Translations under genes and position numbers: made by a program
Notes under the pieces: generated by a model
Databases searched by the model: none
Told to the model about the DNA's origin: nothing
What the model saw: only the letters and a program-made list of their open reading frames with translations
From: an uncultured Draconibacterium sp.
GTDB taxonomy: Bacteria; Bacteroidota; Bacteroidia; Bacteroidales; Prolixibacteraceae
Direction: 5' to 3'
Assembly (NCBI GenBank): GCA_947492175.1
Contig: CANLMQ010000032.1
Coordinates: 1-64,000, forward strand
Length of the DNA stretch: 64,000 bases
Shown: piece after piece, positions 27,857 to 37,711 of the stretch
Position numbering within the stretch: the first letter of the stretch is position 1
How the letters are laid out: each line of letters begins with the position of its first letter

Positions 27857-28915
27857 ATGAAAAAAAGGGATCACATACCTACAAATTTAATTCAGCAGTT
27901 TCTTCTTGGAAACCTTTCAATTTCCGAAGAAAAGGAATTACTCAACTGGATTGAAGAATCCCCGCACCATAAAAAAGTTTTTAGGCAAGAACAACAGAGG
28001 CTAACCGAACAAACCATTGAATCAGAAACAGATGTTATTTCCCAACAATGGATACTTATAAAAAAACAAATTACAAACGACACCCTTCGAATTACACCTG
28101 ACAGAAAACATCGTTTTTATACGCGAACCAAATTTCTAGCCGCTGCAGCAAGCCTTGTTATTGGTATTATAAGTTACATTCTTATTGTCAACAATTTTTA
28201 TAAATATGAAGATATACAACAAAATATAGTACAAACAAGTGCTGGTGAGAAAACAAACGTTTTCCTTCCTGATGGTTCAATCGTTTACTTAAATTCAGCA
28301 ACAAAACTTATATATCCCGAAAATTTCTCAGATCGAGCCCGTGAACTTGAATTAATTGGAGAGGCTTTTTTTAAGGTCAGTCATAATCCCGAAAAGCCAT
28401 TTATTGTACATACAAATAATATTGCAGTTAGGGTTTTAGGTACCGAATTTAACTTAAGAGCTTTTCCTAAAGAAAATACGATAAGTACTACTCTACTAAA
28501 AGGTAAAGTACGAATTGAAAAGGAGGAGAATAATAAGATTGTCAGTTTGGGAGATATTAATCCTTCTGAAAAAGCAGATTACTTTATCGATACAAACAAA
28601 CTGAACATTAAACAAGAAACAAATTTAGAACAATATATTGCCTGGAAGGATGGAAAACTTGTTTTCGAAAATGCCCCTATTGGAGAAGTCGCAAAAAAAC
28701 TGGAGTTATGGTTTAATGTACAAGTAATTGTAAAAAGTGAAGAACTTAAAAAGGCTCATTTTACCATGACATTTACCAATGAAACAATCGAACAGGTTTT
28801 AAAACTACTTGAATTATCATATCCGATTAAATATACGATAAATGAAACAGGAGCAGAAAGTACCCTTAATGCTGATGCTCCAAAGCTTGAAATAACGATA
28901 AGAAGTAACAAATAG
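27857..28915 (+). CDS. FecR-family anti-sigma factor (second locus)
   Basis: 352 residues from the ATG at 27857. An open TTG 12 codons upstream has nothing to recommend it. N-terminal sigma-binding region 1-90 is followed by a membrane helix (about 92-113) and a periplasmic FecR domain (LPDGSIVYLNSATKL, GEAFFKVSHNPEKPF, VLGTEFNLRAFPKE). A DUF4974-like C-terminal domain (about 258-335: APIGEVAKKLELWFNVQV) is the expected contact for the STN domain of the SusC encoded next. Confidence 0.9.
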   Translation: MKKRDHIPTNLIQQFLLGNLSISEEKELLNWIEESPHHKKVFRQEQQRLTEQTIESETDVISQQWILIKKQITNDTLRITPDRKHRFYTRTKFLAAAASLVIGIISYILIVNNFYKYEDIQQNIVQTSAGEKTNVFLPDGSIVYLNSATKLIYPENFSDRARELELIGEAFFKVSHNPEKPFIVHTNNIAVRVLGTEFNLRAFPKENTISTTLLKGKVRIEKEENNKIVSLGDINPSEKADYFIDTNKLNIKQETNLEQYIAWKDGKLVFENAPIGEVAKKLELWFNVQVIVKSEELKKAHFTMTFTNETIEQVLKLLELSYPIKYTINETGAESTLNADAPKLEITIRSNK

Positions 28916-28930
28916 GCATATAAAATAAAA

Positions 28931-28961
28931 CCCGGGGAAGTGCCCTTAACACTCCCTCGGG
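28931..28961 (+). other. Hairpin in the FecR-SusC gap, locus 3
   Basis: CCCGGGGAAGTG pairs with CACTCCCTCGGG around a 7-base loop, with one mismatch and one G-U pair. It starts 16 bases after the FecR stop and ends 68 bases before SusC. No T-run follows, so it is not a normal terminator. It is the counterpart of the 18231-18261 hairpin. Confidence 0.65.
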
Positions 28962-29029
28962 AAAGATTAAATGTCAAATAACAATGCAATAAACAATTTC
29001 TATTAACTAACATTTAACGAAACAAATGT

Positions 29030-32000
29030 ATGAAAAAATTTCGATCATGTGAGTGGAGTATTTTATACCGAATACCCATATTAAAATTGTTGAGAATTAT
29101 GAGAATAACAGTCTTTATTCTTCTATGTACTGGTTTTAACTTATTGGCAAAAGGAACATATTCGCAATCAGACCGCATATCCGTAAAATTCGAAGAAACG
29201 ACTTTGAAAGATGTGTTAAAAGAAATTGAAGAGGCCAGTGGATACTTTTTCCTTTACAACAACGAATTAATAGACGTACAACGCGCAGTTAGTATTGATG
29301 TTGAGGGCAGCAATGTCACTGACATTCTCAATCTGCTTTTCGATAAAACTGATGTAAGCTATACAATTCTCGACCGACAAATTGTTTTAACAATAAAACC
29401 ATCAGATCTTGGTTCAACTAAAAAAGATCAACCACAAAAAAAAGAGTTAATTCGAGGGAAAGTACTCGACTCTGGAGGAGTACCATTACCAGGTGCTACC
29501 ATTCAGATTAAAGGAACAACTTTGGGAACAGTGACAGATCCTGCCGGATACTATACCATTGCAGCAGACGAGGGACAGGTATTGCTATTCTCTTTTAGTG
29601 GTTTTAAACCACAAGAAATAACTGTAGGAAAAAAAACTGCAATTGATGTTATTCTACAAGAAGATATAACAACACTGGAAGAGGCTGTGGTTGTTGGTAT
29701 GGGAAAACAAAGAAGAGCCAGCGTAATTGGATCAATTTCAACTATTTCTGTTAACGATTTAAAAATTCCTTCGCGTTCACTAACAAATGCACTGTCAGGA
29801 AGAATGGCAGGTGCTGTTGTTGTACAACGAAGCGGAGAACCTGGAAATGATAATGCCAGCTTCTGGATCAGGGGAATTTCAACCTTTGGATCAAACCGTT
29901 CTCCTCTAATTCTCGTTGACGGGGTTGAACGTAATATGAATGATCTTTCAGTTGAAGAAATTGAATCTATCTCAATTTTAAAAGATGCATCAGCCACAGC
30001 AGTATATGGTGTTCGTGCTGCCAATGGAGTAGTTTTGGTTACTACTCGCAAAGGAGTAGCACAAACCACTTCTGTAGAAGTGAAAATGGAATACGGAGTA
30101 TCTGACCTGCCAAGAATGCCAAAATTTCTCGACGGGCCTAATTATGCCAAACTGTATAACGAGGCTTTAGGTTACGATAATTATTCATCAGAATATATTG
30201 AAAACACAGCCAAAGGAGTTGATCCTTACCTTTACCCAAATGTAAACTGGTTCGACGAAACCTTTAAAGATTATTCAAACAATAAACAAACTTCGATTAA
30301 TATACGGGGAGGAGGCGAAGTAGCAAGGTATTTTGTATCGTTTGGCTATCTGGACGAAGAGGGTAATTTTAAAAGTAACCCGGAAAATGACTATGACTCT
30401 AATATTGATCTGAAACGTTATAATTTCAGATCAAACATAGATGTGACCTTATCAAAATCATTAATCATGGATATTGAGGTTGGAGGACACCTTACCGATC
30501 TTCATACTCCGGGTATTGGTCAAGGTTATATTTACAGTACTTACTATTCTCCGGCCGAAGAACTCTTCTATCACTCCTATTGGGCAACACCAATCTCCAA
30601 TCCAGTAAAAGTTCCTATCGGAACAGATGCATCTGGAAATGACATTATGGGTTGGGGAGCACCGTCGCAAATTGGAGAATCGAATCCTGCTGAACGATTA
30701 ATGGGATCCGGTTATAACACTTCGTTTCAAAATCAAATTATGAGCCAGTTATCTGTAACCCAGGATTTGAATAAATTAATCGATGGGCTTCAGTTAAAAC
30801 TATCGTATTCATTCGATGCCTATAGCGAAACCTATATTAAACGAAGAAAGAACTCCACTACTTATGCTGTGGAAGGGCGTGATCCGGAAACAAACCAAAT
30901 TCTTGTGAAAGAAATTCAGGAAGGTCAGGACTTCCTCAATTACTCACGATCTGTTAATTCAAACCGGGCAAAAGAATTTAAAGGACAACTCATTTATGAT
31001 CGTGTTTTTAATACACATCATCGTGTAGGTGGAATGTTTATGTATTACCAAAGAGATTATATAAATGGTAATGCAGCTTCTTCTATATTAGCTCTTCCCT
31101 ATCGTAAACAAGGAATTGCCTTCAGAGCAACTTATTCTTTTAAGGATCGTTACCTGGGCGAATTCAATATGGGTTACAATGGCTCGGAAAATTTCCCTCA
31201 AGAAAACCGGTTTGGTGTTTTCCCGGCCGTTGCATTAGGTTGGTTAGCATCAAATGAACCTTTTTGGGATTCAATGACCGATAAAATTAACTTATTAAAA
31301 GTTAAAGGATCAATGGGACTTGTAGGAGCTGAAGCTCTGCCTAACGGACAACGTTACGGGTATCTTTCGTTATATGGTTCGGGCCTTGGAAATTATGTAT
31401 TCGGAGAAAACGGCACAACATACTATGGTACCGGAGAAAACAGAATTGGTGTTACTAATCTAACCTGGGAAAAAGGCTTAAAAAAGAATATCGGTATTGA
31501 ATTAAGAATGTTCGACAATGCAATTTCGCTGGAAGCTGATTATTTCCATGAAAAAAGGACAGATATTTTAGTTCAACGCGCTACAATTCCGGATTATGTA
31601 GGTATGATATCTTCACCATTCGCCAATATGGGAGAAATGGTTAACCGAGGTTTCGACGGCACATTAGAGTTTACAAAACGATTTACGGACGGAGGTATTA
31701 AACTTTATGGTAACTACACCTATTCCCGCGATAAGATAACAGAAATGGACGAGGCCAAAAAGAATTACGATTACCGAATGAGAACCGGACAAAAGCTAAA
31801 TCAAAAATTTGGATTGATTTCGTTGGGTTATTTTGAAAGTGAAGAAGATATTGCCAATAGTCCGGTTCAAACATTTGGAGAATACCGCCCGGGAGACATA
31901 AAATATAAGGATATTAACGGCGATGGACAAATTACTATCGATGACGAAGTTCCGATTGGATATTCAAATCTCCCGGAAATCGTTTATGGTTTTGGAGTTC

Positions 32001-32455
32001 AGGTAGATTATAAAGGTTTCGATTTAGGAGTTTTCTTCAGAGGACAAGCAAGAGTATCGTACAACCTAGGAGGCAATTATATCCCATTTAGCCAAGGTGT
32101 TGGAAAAGGTAACCTGTTTGAAAAAGCATTGGATCGATGGACCGTTGATAACCCGGATCAAAATGCACAATATCCGCGTTTGTATAACGGCACTTCGTCA
32201 AACAACTGGCAAGTATCTACCAAAACCATTTACGACGGTAGCTTTCTTCGTCTGGCAGATATTGAATTCGGGAAATCTTTTGGTAAAGATGTTTTGGAAA
32301 AGGTAAAACTAAAAGGACTACGAGTTTACGTTCATGTAAACAACGCGGCAATTTTCTCAAAGTGGAAGATGTGGGATCCTGAAACAGGAGATAATGATGG
32401 TTCGAAATACCCATTACAACGCAAAATGAACTTAGGAATTCGTGCTAACTTTTAA
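29030..32455 (+). CDS. SusC-family TonB-dependent transducer with STN domain (second ECF locus)
   Basis: 1141 residues. The signal core (about 25-41) follows a positively charged extension. STN domain about 48-122 (LKDVLKEIEEASGYFFLYNN), carboxypeptidase-D-regulatory domain about 145-230, TonB-box region LEEAVVVGMG, plug about 235-350, barrel ending in LGIRANF. The STN domain pairs it with the FecR/ECF genes upstream. The glycan is unknown; the proteins that follow are TIM-barrel families of unknown specificity. Confidence 0.92.
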   Translation: MKKFRSCEWSILYRIPILKLLRIMRITVFILLCTGFNLLAKGTYSQSDRISVKFEETTLKDVLKEIEEASGYFFLYNNELIDVQRAVSIDVEGSNVTDILNLLFDKTDVSYTILDRQIVLTIKPSDLGSTKKDQPQKKELIRGKVLDSGGVPLPGATIQIKGTTLGTVTDPAGYYTIAADEGQVLLFSFSGFKPQEITVGKKTAIDVILQEDITTLEEAVVVGMGKQRRASVIGSISTISVNDLKIPSRSLTNALSGRMAGAVVVQRSGEPGNDNASFWIRGISTFGSNRSPLILVDGVERNMNDLSVEEIESISILKDASATAVYGVRAANGVVLVTTRKGVAQTTSVEVKMEYGVSDLPRMPKFLDGPNYAKLYNEALGYDNYSSEYIENTAKGVDPYLYPNVNWFDETFKDYSNNKQTSINIRGGGEVARYFVSFGYLDEEGNFKSNPENDYDSNIDLKRYNFRSNIDVTLSKSLIMDIEVGGHLTDLHTPGIGQGYIYSTYYSPAEELFYHSYWATPISNPVKVPIGTDASGNDIMGWGAPSQIGESNPAERLMGSGYNTSFQNQIMSQLSVTQDLNKLIDGLQLKLSYSFDAYSETYIKRRKNSTTYAVEGRDPETNQILVKEIQEGQDFLNYSRSVNSNRAKEFKGQLIYDRVFNTHHRVGGMFMYYQRDYINGNAASSILALPYRKQGIAFRATYSFKDRYLGEFNMGYNGSENFPQENRFGVFPAVALGWLASNEPFWDSMTDKINLLKVKGSMGLVGAEALPNGQRYGYLSLYGSGLGNYVFGENGTTYYGTGENRIGVTNLTWEKGLKKNIGIELRMFDNAISLEADYFHEKRTDILVQRATIPDYVGMISSPFANMGEMVNRGFDGTLEFTKRFTDGGIKLYGNYTYSRDKITEMDEAKKNYDYRMRTGQKLNQKFGLISLGYFESEEDIANSPVQTFGEYRPGDIKYKDINGDGQITIDDEVPIGYSNLPEIVYGFGVQVDYKGFDLGVFFRGQARVSYNLGGNYIPFSQGVGKGNLFEKALDRWTVDNPDQNAQYPRLYNGTSSNNWQVSTKTIYDGSFLRLADIEFGKSFGKDVLEKVKLKGLRVYVHVNNAAIFSKWKMWDPETGDNDGSKYPLQRKMNLGIRANF

Positions 32456-32463
32456 AACTAATC

Positions 32464-34425
32464 ATGATGAAAAAGAAACTAATATATACCATAAGTTTAT
32501 TCTCAATAATAACGCTCTTATTTTATAGTTGCGACTATCTGGATAAACAGCCGGATGATATGAAAACCGATGAAATGATATGGTCATCAAGAAGTGAAAC
32601 AGAAAGTTATTTATATAATGTATATTCGCAGATTCCGGCAGCCAACCTACACCAAGGCGATCCATGGTTGGGAATCTCTGATGAAATTGATCTTACCTGG
32701 AATGTTTACCCAACTTACAGTATCAACCTCGGAAACTGGAATCCATCCACTAATTTTTACGTTAAATGGGGTAGTTATTATCGGGCAATCCGTTCGTCAT
32801 TTGTATTTGAAAACAACGTAGACAAATGCCCGGAATTAAGTAAAGATCTTAAAGAACAATACAAAGCAGAAGTAAAATTCCTTCGCGGGTTGTATTACTT
32901 TTATATCCTTCGTCAATACGGTCCGGCAGTATTATTAACAGAAGTAACAGAAGTTGACGGTGACTGGGATACCTATTCTCGCTCTCCTTTTGACGATTGT
33001 GTATCCTATATCGCCCAAATGATGGATGAAGCAGAAGAAAACCTTCCAATGAGTTGGGATAACAATGAAGTATGGCTTGGTAAACCTACAAAAATAGCAT
33101 GCCGGGCAATAAAAGCAGAAGCACTAATGCTGGCTGCAAGTCCGCAGTGGAACGGAAATAATGAATATGCCAATTTTAAAAATCCGGATGGAACATTACT
33201 GGCTGATATCAATTACGATGAAAACAAATGGAAAATTGCGGCACAGGCATGTAAAGCCGTTATCGATATTGCCGATGAAGCAGGTGTGCGTTTATACAAA
33301 AACAACGAAAACGGAGACGGTGCAAATTTCAATCCATATAAATCAGTTCGCGATGTTTTGCTAAAAAACTGGAATTGCGAGGTAATTTTCGGACGGGCTC
33401 GCTTTGATCAGAATGCCTGGCAAGTACATGCTTCTCCCGGGCCAAACAACCTGGGAGGTGTTGCCCCGACTCAGCGTGTAGTTGATGCATTTTTTATGAA
33501 AAATGGTCGTACAATTAATGATCCTAATTCCGGTTATGTAGAAACAGGTTTTGCTTCTGAGGGTGGAGAATACTGGAATCCGGACAACCTAGATACAACA
33601 AACGAACGCGTTGAAATGCTTTCTCAAATCAGAGATGGTGAGGCTTGGGGCCACTGGGCCGGCGATTGGAATATGTATGCCAACAGAGAGCCACGTTTTT
33701 ACGCAAGTATATTGTACAATAAACGAATCATACCACAAGTATCTGCCGATATTTCTAAACGTAATTACTATTCAACAGCCAACCAACAAAATGGCTACGG
33801 AAGAGTTGAATTGTATTATGGTGGTGTTTCCCGCAGGTCGGGTTCCTATACATTTTATCCCCGTACCGGATATCTGGCACTCAAAAACAATGATCCGCAG
33901 AGTAATATGCGCGATCGGGAATATGCAGGCACCCGTTGCGAAGTTAAACTTCGTTATGCGCAAATTCTGTTGGATTATATTGAGTGTTTAAACGAGTATG
34001 ATCCGGGTAACAGCGATATTAAAACCTATTGGGATATGATAAGGGAAAGAGCTGGAGTACCGGGTATATTTGAAGTTTATCCTGAAATTAAAGGAAGCAA
34101 AGAACAACAAAGAGAATTTATTATTCAAGAACGTCAGGTTGAATTATGTTTCGAAACCGATCGCTATTTTACTACCCGGAGAAGATGGTTGTCTTATACT
34201 CCTGATAACGGGGGACCAAATGATCGGAAATATGGCGATGGCGGACGAATGTGGGGAATGAATATAAACGGAGGAAATGCCTCTACAAACCGTTTTACAT
34301 ATACAGGCTTTTACGAACGAATTCCATTTGAAGAAAGGGTTTTCGAGAAAAAGATGTATTTATTTCCAATCCCACAAAAAGAAGTGGATATCAATAGTAA
34401 TCTGGTACAAAATCCATGGTGGTAA
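32464..34425 (+). CDS. SusD/RagB-family glycan-binding lipoprotein, large
   Basis: 653 residues, about 100 longer than most SusDs. A lipoprotein signal ends at the cysteine of LLFYSCDYLDKQPDD. SusD hallmarks are EQYKAEVKFLRGLYYFYILRQYGP and, late in the protein, IIQERQVELCFETDRYFTTRRW. It starts 8 bases after SusC; the second codon (also ATG) is an equally good start. The extra length lies mostly in the middle and C-terminal parts, a pattern seen in SusDs that bind large or branched ligands. Confidence 0.92.
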   Translation: MMKKKLIYTISLFSIITLLFYSCDYLDKQPDDMKTDEMIWSSRSETESYLYNVYSQIPAANLHQGDPWLGISDEIDLTWNVYPTYSINLGNWNPSTNFYVKWGSYYRAIRSSFVFENNVDKCPELSKDLKEQYKAEVKFLRGLYYFYILRQYGPAVLLTEVTEVDGDWDTYSRSPFDDCVSYIAQMMDEAEENLPMSWDNNEVWLGKPTKIACRAIKAEALMLAASPQWNGNNEYANFKNPDGTLLADINYDENKWKIAAQACKAVIDIADEAGVRLYKNNENGDGANFNPYKSVRDVLLKNWNCEVIFGRARFDQNAWQVHASPGPNNLGGVAPTQRVVDAFFMKNGRTINDPNSGYVETGFASEGGEYWNPDNLDTTNERVEMLSQIRDGEAWGHWAGDWNMYANREPRFYASILYNKRIIPQVSADISKRNYYSTANQQNGYGRVELYYGGVSRRSGSYTFYPRTGYLALKNNDPQSNMRDREYAGTRCEVKLRYAQILLDYIECLNEYDPGNSDIKTYWDMIRERAGVPGIFEVYPEIKGSKEQQREFIIQERQVELCFETDRYFTTRRRWLSYTPDNGGPNDRKYGDGGRMWGMNINGGNASTNRFTYTGFYERIPFEERVFEKKMYLFPIPQKEVDINSNLVQNPWW

Positions 34426-34460
34426 CCTGATTTAATATTTAATTACAAAATTTTAAAAGA

Positions 34461-35306
34461 ATGAGAAAATCATATCTATTATATACTTTGCTAATAGTAA
34501 TATCTCTATTAACATCTTGTGAAAAGGGATTAGATACTATTGAAACAGAAAGCACCATTTACATCCCTTTATCTGATCTTACAAACCAAACTGTCCTGTT
34601 AGGAGAATCTACTTTTAAACTGGGAATTTATAATGCCGGAATAAATCAGGTAACTTCTGATATTACAGTAAACCTTAAGGTTGATCAAACTGCTTTTAAT
34701 GAGTTACAACAAAGTAATTCAGAATATGACCTCCTACCGGAAACCTATTATAATATTGAATCAACGGAAGTTGTCATTGGCAGTCGGGAAGTTAGTCAAT
34801 CTCTCTCTATCAAATTAAAAGGTATTAATGAATCTTTTACTGGCAAAAACTACGTTTTGCCCATAAGTATTGAAAGTGTTTCTCCTGAAGTAAGCATTCT
34901 TGAAGATAAAAAAACAGCATTGTTAAACTTTACAAGATATCGCAACGCATACGAATGTAAATACAAAGCAAACGGATCAGTCACTCCTTCCGGTAATGAA
35001 AAATCCAATGTTAAAATTGACGAAGAACAGCCAACAATTAGTGTGTCTGCCAATTCAATTCAGATAAAAGGAGCAGAAACAAACATGCAATTAATTTTAA
35101 CCGTTGCAGGAGATCAGGTAACAGTAAGTGGTGCACCCGGATCAGAAATGTACGAGATTGCGAATACCCAAGGAAAAACCAGCACCTATACCGGAAGTTT
35201 TGATTCTGTTCAACAATCTAATATGGGAACCTTTAAGCTTTACTACACATATCTCAAATTTGGCAAACAAATGAACGTTGAAGTGGAATTAAAATCTTAC
35301 TTGTAA
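34461..35306 (+). CDS. DUF1735/BT_3987-like surface lipoprotein, probable glycan-binding
   Basis: 281 residues with a lipoprotein signal ending at C20 (LLTSCEKG). The first ~145 residues form an Ig-like sandwich of the DUF1735 type (TIYIPLSDLTNQTVLLGEST, YDLLPETYYNIESTEVVI, GKNYVLPISIESVSPEVSIL). The C-terminal half (about 160-281) looks like the calycin-like DUF4361 partner domain (ANGSVTPSG, GSFDSVQQSNMGTFKLYYTYLKFG). Such proteins follow SusD in many PULs and act as accessory surface glycan-binding proteins. No catalytic motif is seen. The gene starts 35 bases after SusD and is followed by a strong hairpin. Confidence 0.75.
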   Translation: MRKSYLLYTLLIVISLLTSCEKGLDTIETESTIYIPLSDLTNQTVLLGESTFKLGIYNAGINQVTSDITVNLKVDQTAFNELQQSNSEYDLLPETYYNIESTEVVIGSREVSQSLSIKLKGINESFTGKNYVLPISIESVSPEVSILEDKKTALLNFTRYRNAYECKYKANGSVTPSGNEKSNVKIDEEQPTISVSANSIQIKGAETNMQLILTVAGDQVTVSGAPGSEMYEIANTQGKTSTYTGSFDSVQQSNMGTFKLYYTYLKFGKQMNVEVELKSYL

Positions 35307-35339
35307 AACTAACTTTTAAGGGAAAAGAGTTAAATAAAA

Positions 35340-35380
35340 AAAGAATGGGTTACATAATATTTGTAATCCATTCTTTAAAA
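35340..35380 (+). terminator. Hairpin/terminator after the surface lipoprotein gene
   Basis: A 15-bp stem (AAAGAATGGGTTACA with its complement, one G-U pair) and 7-base loop follow the DUF1735 gene by 33 bases. The stem ends in TTT. It probably separates the susCD-lipoprotein message from the downstream barrel genes. Confidence 0.75.
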
Positions 35381-35412
35381 ATTTATATTTTTAACATAAC
35401 AAAATCTATAAG

Positions 35413-36492
35413 ATGTATATTAAACGAACATGTATATTAGTTGCCTTATTTTTGTTTTTCGCAATGTCGGGCAAAACACAAGATTATGGCAAAACCACTA
35501 TTGCGGATCTTGTTCTAATTTATCATGGCGGTGTTCATCGCCCCTTGGAATGGACAAAAGAAGATTTTATACCATACGTGGTACATAAAGACAGCAAAGG
35601 AAATAAAAACTGGCTTTTCGACGGATTTCTTTTTCTTGAGTTTAAAGATGGAAAAGGAAGAGATTACGCCCCGGGCTACTCGAAACAGAATGCCCGTAAA
35701 CCGGAATGGGAATGGTTGCTCGACCGTAACTTTCAAAAAGACAGAGCCTTTTCTGCTTTAGACCAATGCATTTCGGAGCAAGGCGAAGAACTTGCGGCCC
35801 CGGCATTTAACCACAAATTAATTGCAGGTATACCTTCTCCAATAAAAAATCAAAAAGACTGGGGAGAGATTAATGGCAAACCTCTCGACTTCTCGAAACA
35901 GGAAGATCGTTTGGAGGCAGCCAAATGGTACGTCGACAAATTTATTGCCAGATACAAAAAAGAGGCTTATAAAAACCTCGATCTCGAAGGCCTTTACTGG
36001 GTAGATGAAGATGTAAACGGCTGTGCTGATATTCTTATTCCGCTGGGAGACTATATTCGTTCAAAAGGCCTAAAATTTGTCTGGATTCCTTACTGGCATG
36101 CACCGGGATATGATGAATGGGAAAAATATAAATTTGATTTTGCCTGGATGCAGCCAAACCACTTTTTCAATAAAAAAATAGAAGATGAGCGAATAGATCA
36201 GGCCTGTGCTTTTGCCCAAAACAAAAATATGGGAGTTGAAATGGAGTTTGACAGTCGCGCATTAACCGATAATCCGAATAATATGAGGAGCCGTCTGGTT
36301 AGTTATATAGACGGATTTGAAAAAAATAAGGTGTTTTCGGAGGCATCAATTGCCTATTACGAAGGAGGTAAAGGATTTTATGATTTTTACAAATCCACCA
36401 ACCCCAAAGACAAAGAATTGATAGATAGATTGGCTAAGCATATTATTAACCGAAAAAAGAAATATTTTTTAAGAATACTCCCTACAGAATAA
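35413..36492 (+). CDS. DUF4855-like secreted protein, putative TIM-barrel glycosidase
   Basis: 359 residues, signal peptide to about residue 22 (AMSGKTQ). The opening IADLVLIYHGG and WLFDGFLFLEF are typical of DUF4855 proteins. Strand-end acidic residues sit where a clan GH-A-like barrel would carry its pair: E199 in GLYWVDEDVNG and E276/E278 in GVEMEFDS. The motif FVWIPYWHAPGYDEW lies between them. The next gene encodes a diverged relative with the same layout. No activity is known to me for the family, so glycosidase is an inference from fold and context. Confidence 0.6.
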   Translation: MYIKRTCILVALFLFFAMSGKTQDYGKTTIADLVLIYHGGVHRPLEWTKEDFIPYVVHKDSKGNKNWLFDGFLFLEFKDGKGRDYAPGYSKQNARKPEWEWLLDRNFQKDRAFSALDQCISEQGEELAAPAFNHKLIAGIPSPIKNQKDWGEINGKPLDFSKQEDRLEAAKWYVDKFIARYKKEAYKNLDLEGLYWVDEDVNGCADILIPLGDYIRSKGLKFVWIPYWHAPGYDEWEKYKFDFAWMQPNHFFNKKIEDERIDQACAFAQNKNMGVEMEFDSRALTDNPNNMRSRLVSYIDGFEKNKVFSEASIAYYEGGKGFYDFYKSTNPKDKELIDRLAKHIINRKKKYFLRILPTE

Positions 36493-36685
36493 CCCAAATA
36501 AGAATGAGATTATAAACAATATTTCATTTACTTTTGCATGTCTTAAAACGGAGTATAGTCCAGAGTAAAAAAATAAATTAATAATTTGTATTGGAGTGCA
36601 CATCAACATTATTCATTCAAATTCATACCGGGCATAATCTGATTTAAACAAAACGTTTTACCAACAACCAGGAACTGACTAATCA

Positions 36686-37687
36686 ATGAACAAACCGACT
36701 ATATCTTACATATTAATATTTATACTCTTAATTGCATGTGATCATTCTTTGAAAAAGGAATTAGCTGCTAAACCAGATACTGAAACTGTTACAAAAAGCC
36801 GGGTAATAAAAGGAGCCTGCCTCTTTGTTGGGCAAATCGAGAATTTTACTGAACAAGAATGGAGAATATTAGGAGAATCAGCTGTTACTGATTTTATTAT
36901 AATACCAAAATCTACAGATGAATATAATTCTACTGCAGAAGGATACCAGACACGATTGACTCCTTTTATGGTTGAAACAATCAGAAATCTGGTTCTTTTC
37001 AATCCTGATATCAAATGTTGGATCGGAACTCCAGGTATTACATCCCTGAACTTTGGCATTGCAGCGAAAAGTCTCGATCCATTTTACCAATATATCATCA
37101 GTATTAAAAAGGGATTGGATAAACAAATCTGGGAAAAAAATATTGCAGGAATATATATGAACGAAGAGGCTGTGTATGGATCAATTGATTTCTCAAACAT
37201 CAATGAAAATGCCTGTTATAAATTAATGTCTGACTTATCTGTGAAAATACATAACCAACTTAAAAAAGAATTTCTTTGGGTCCCTTATTATGGTTTTGGC
37301 CAATATGCTGAGCTCGTAACAAAAGGTTTGGCCTATATAACAAATAAAACAGATATATTTGATTATGTAGTAATTCAACCACACTACTATTTTAACGGAG
37401 ATGCAACTGAAAATGTAAAAGCAGTACAAAAAAGTATTGCGAATCAGGCAATATCAGATCACCAAGGAAATCTTATATTTCCGAAAGACTCGAAGACAAT
37501 AATTGGCCCCGAAATGGAAATGAGTTGGCGTATAATTCCTCCCAATAATTTTGATGAGTACAATGAGCGTTTTCAGCAATATCTCGATGCATTTTCTGAG
37601 TATAAAAATAAATATCCCGTAATTTTCTATTGGGACGGGGATCTAAAAAAAGCTTTTGAAAGTCAGATAAATAAATTCTTTCAATAA
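36686..37687 (+). CDS. Lipoprotein, diverged DUF4855-like putative TIM-barrel protein
   Basis: 333 residues with a lipoprotein signal ending at C18 (LLIACDH). I do not recognise a named family outright, but the protein runs parallel to its upstream neighbour: GIYMNEEAVYG (N159-E160-E161) matches WVDED, FLWVPYYGFGQY matches FVWIPYWHAPGY, and IGPEMEMSW (E276/E278) matches MGVEMEFDS. This suggests an old tandem duplication with conserved putative catalytic glutamates. It lies 193 bases after the DUF4855-like gene and 24 bases before a DUF4434 gene. Confidence 0.5.
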   Translation: MNKPTISYILIFILLIACDHSLKKELAAKPDTETVTKSRVIKGACLFVGQIENFTEQEWRILGESAVTDFIIIPKSTDEYNSTAEGYQTRLTPFMVETIRNLVLFNPDIKCWIGTPGITSLNFGIAAKSLDPFYQYIISIKKGLDKQIWEKNIAGIYMNEEAVYGSIDFSNINENACYKLMSDLSVKIHNQLKKEFLWVPYYGFGQYAELVTKGLAYITNKTDIFDYVVIQPHYYFNGDATENVKAVQKSIANQAISDHQGNLIFPKDSKTIIGPEMEMSWRIIPPNNFDEYNERFQQYLDAFSEYKNKYPVIFYWDGDLKKAFESQINKFFQ

Positions 37688-37711
37688 AAACGAAATCAAA
37701 TTATAATCCAG

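Noticed and set aside
29551..30069. 172-codon minus-strand frame opposite the second STN-SusC
   Set aside because: Antisense shadow of a conserved plug domain.
36493..36685. TACTTTTG near 36528 as a promoter for the lipoprotein and DUF4434 genes
   Set aside because: It matches TAnnTTTG but has no -33 element. The 193-base gap could equally be an untranslated spacer in the operon.
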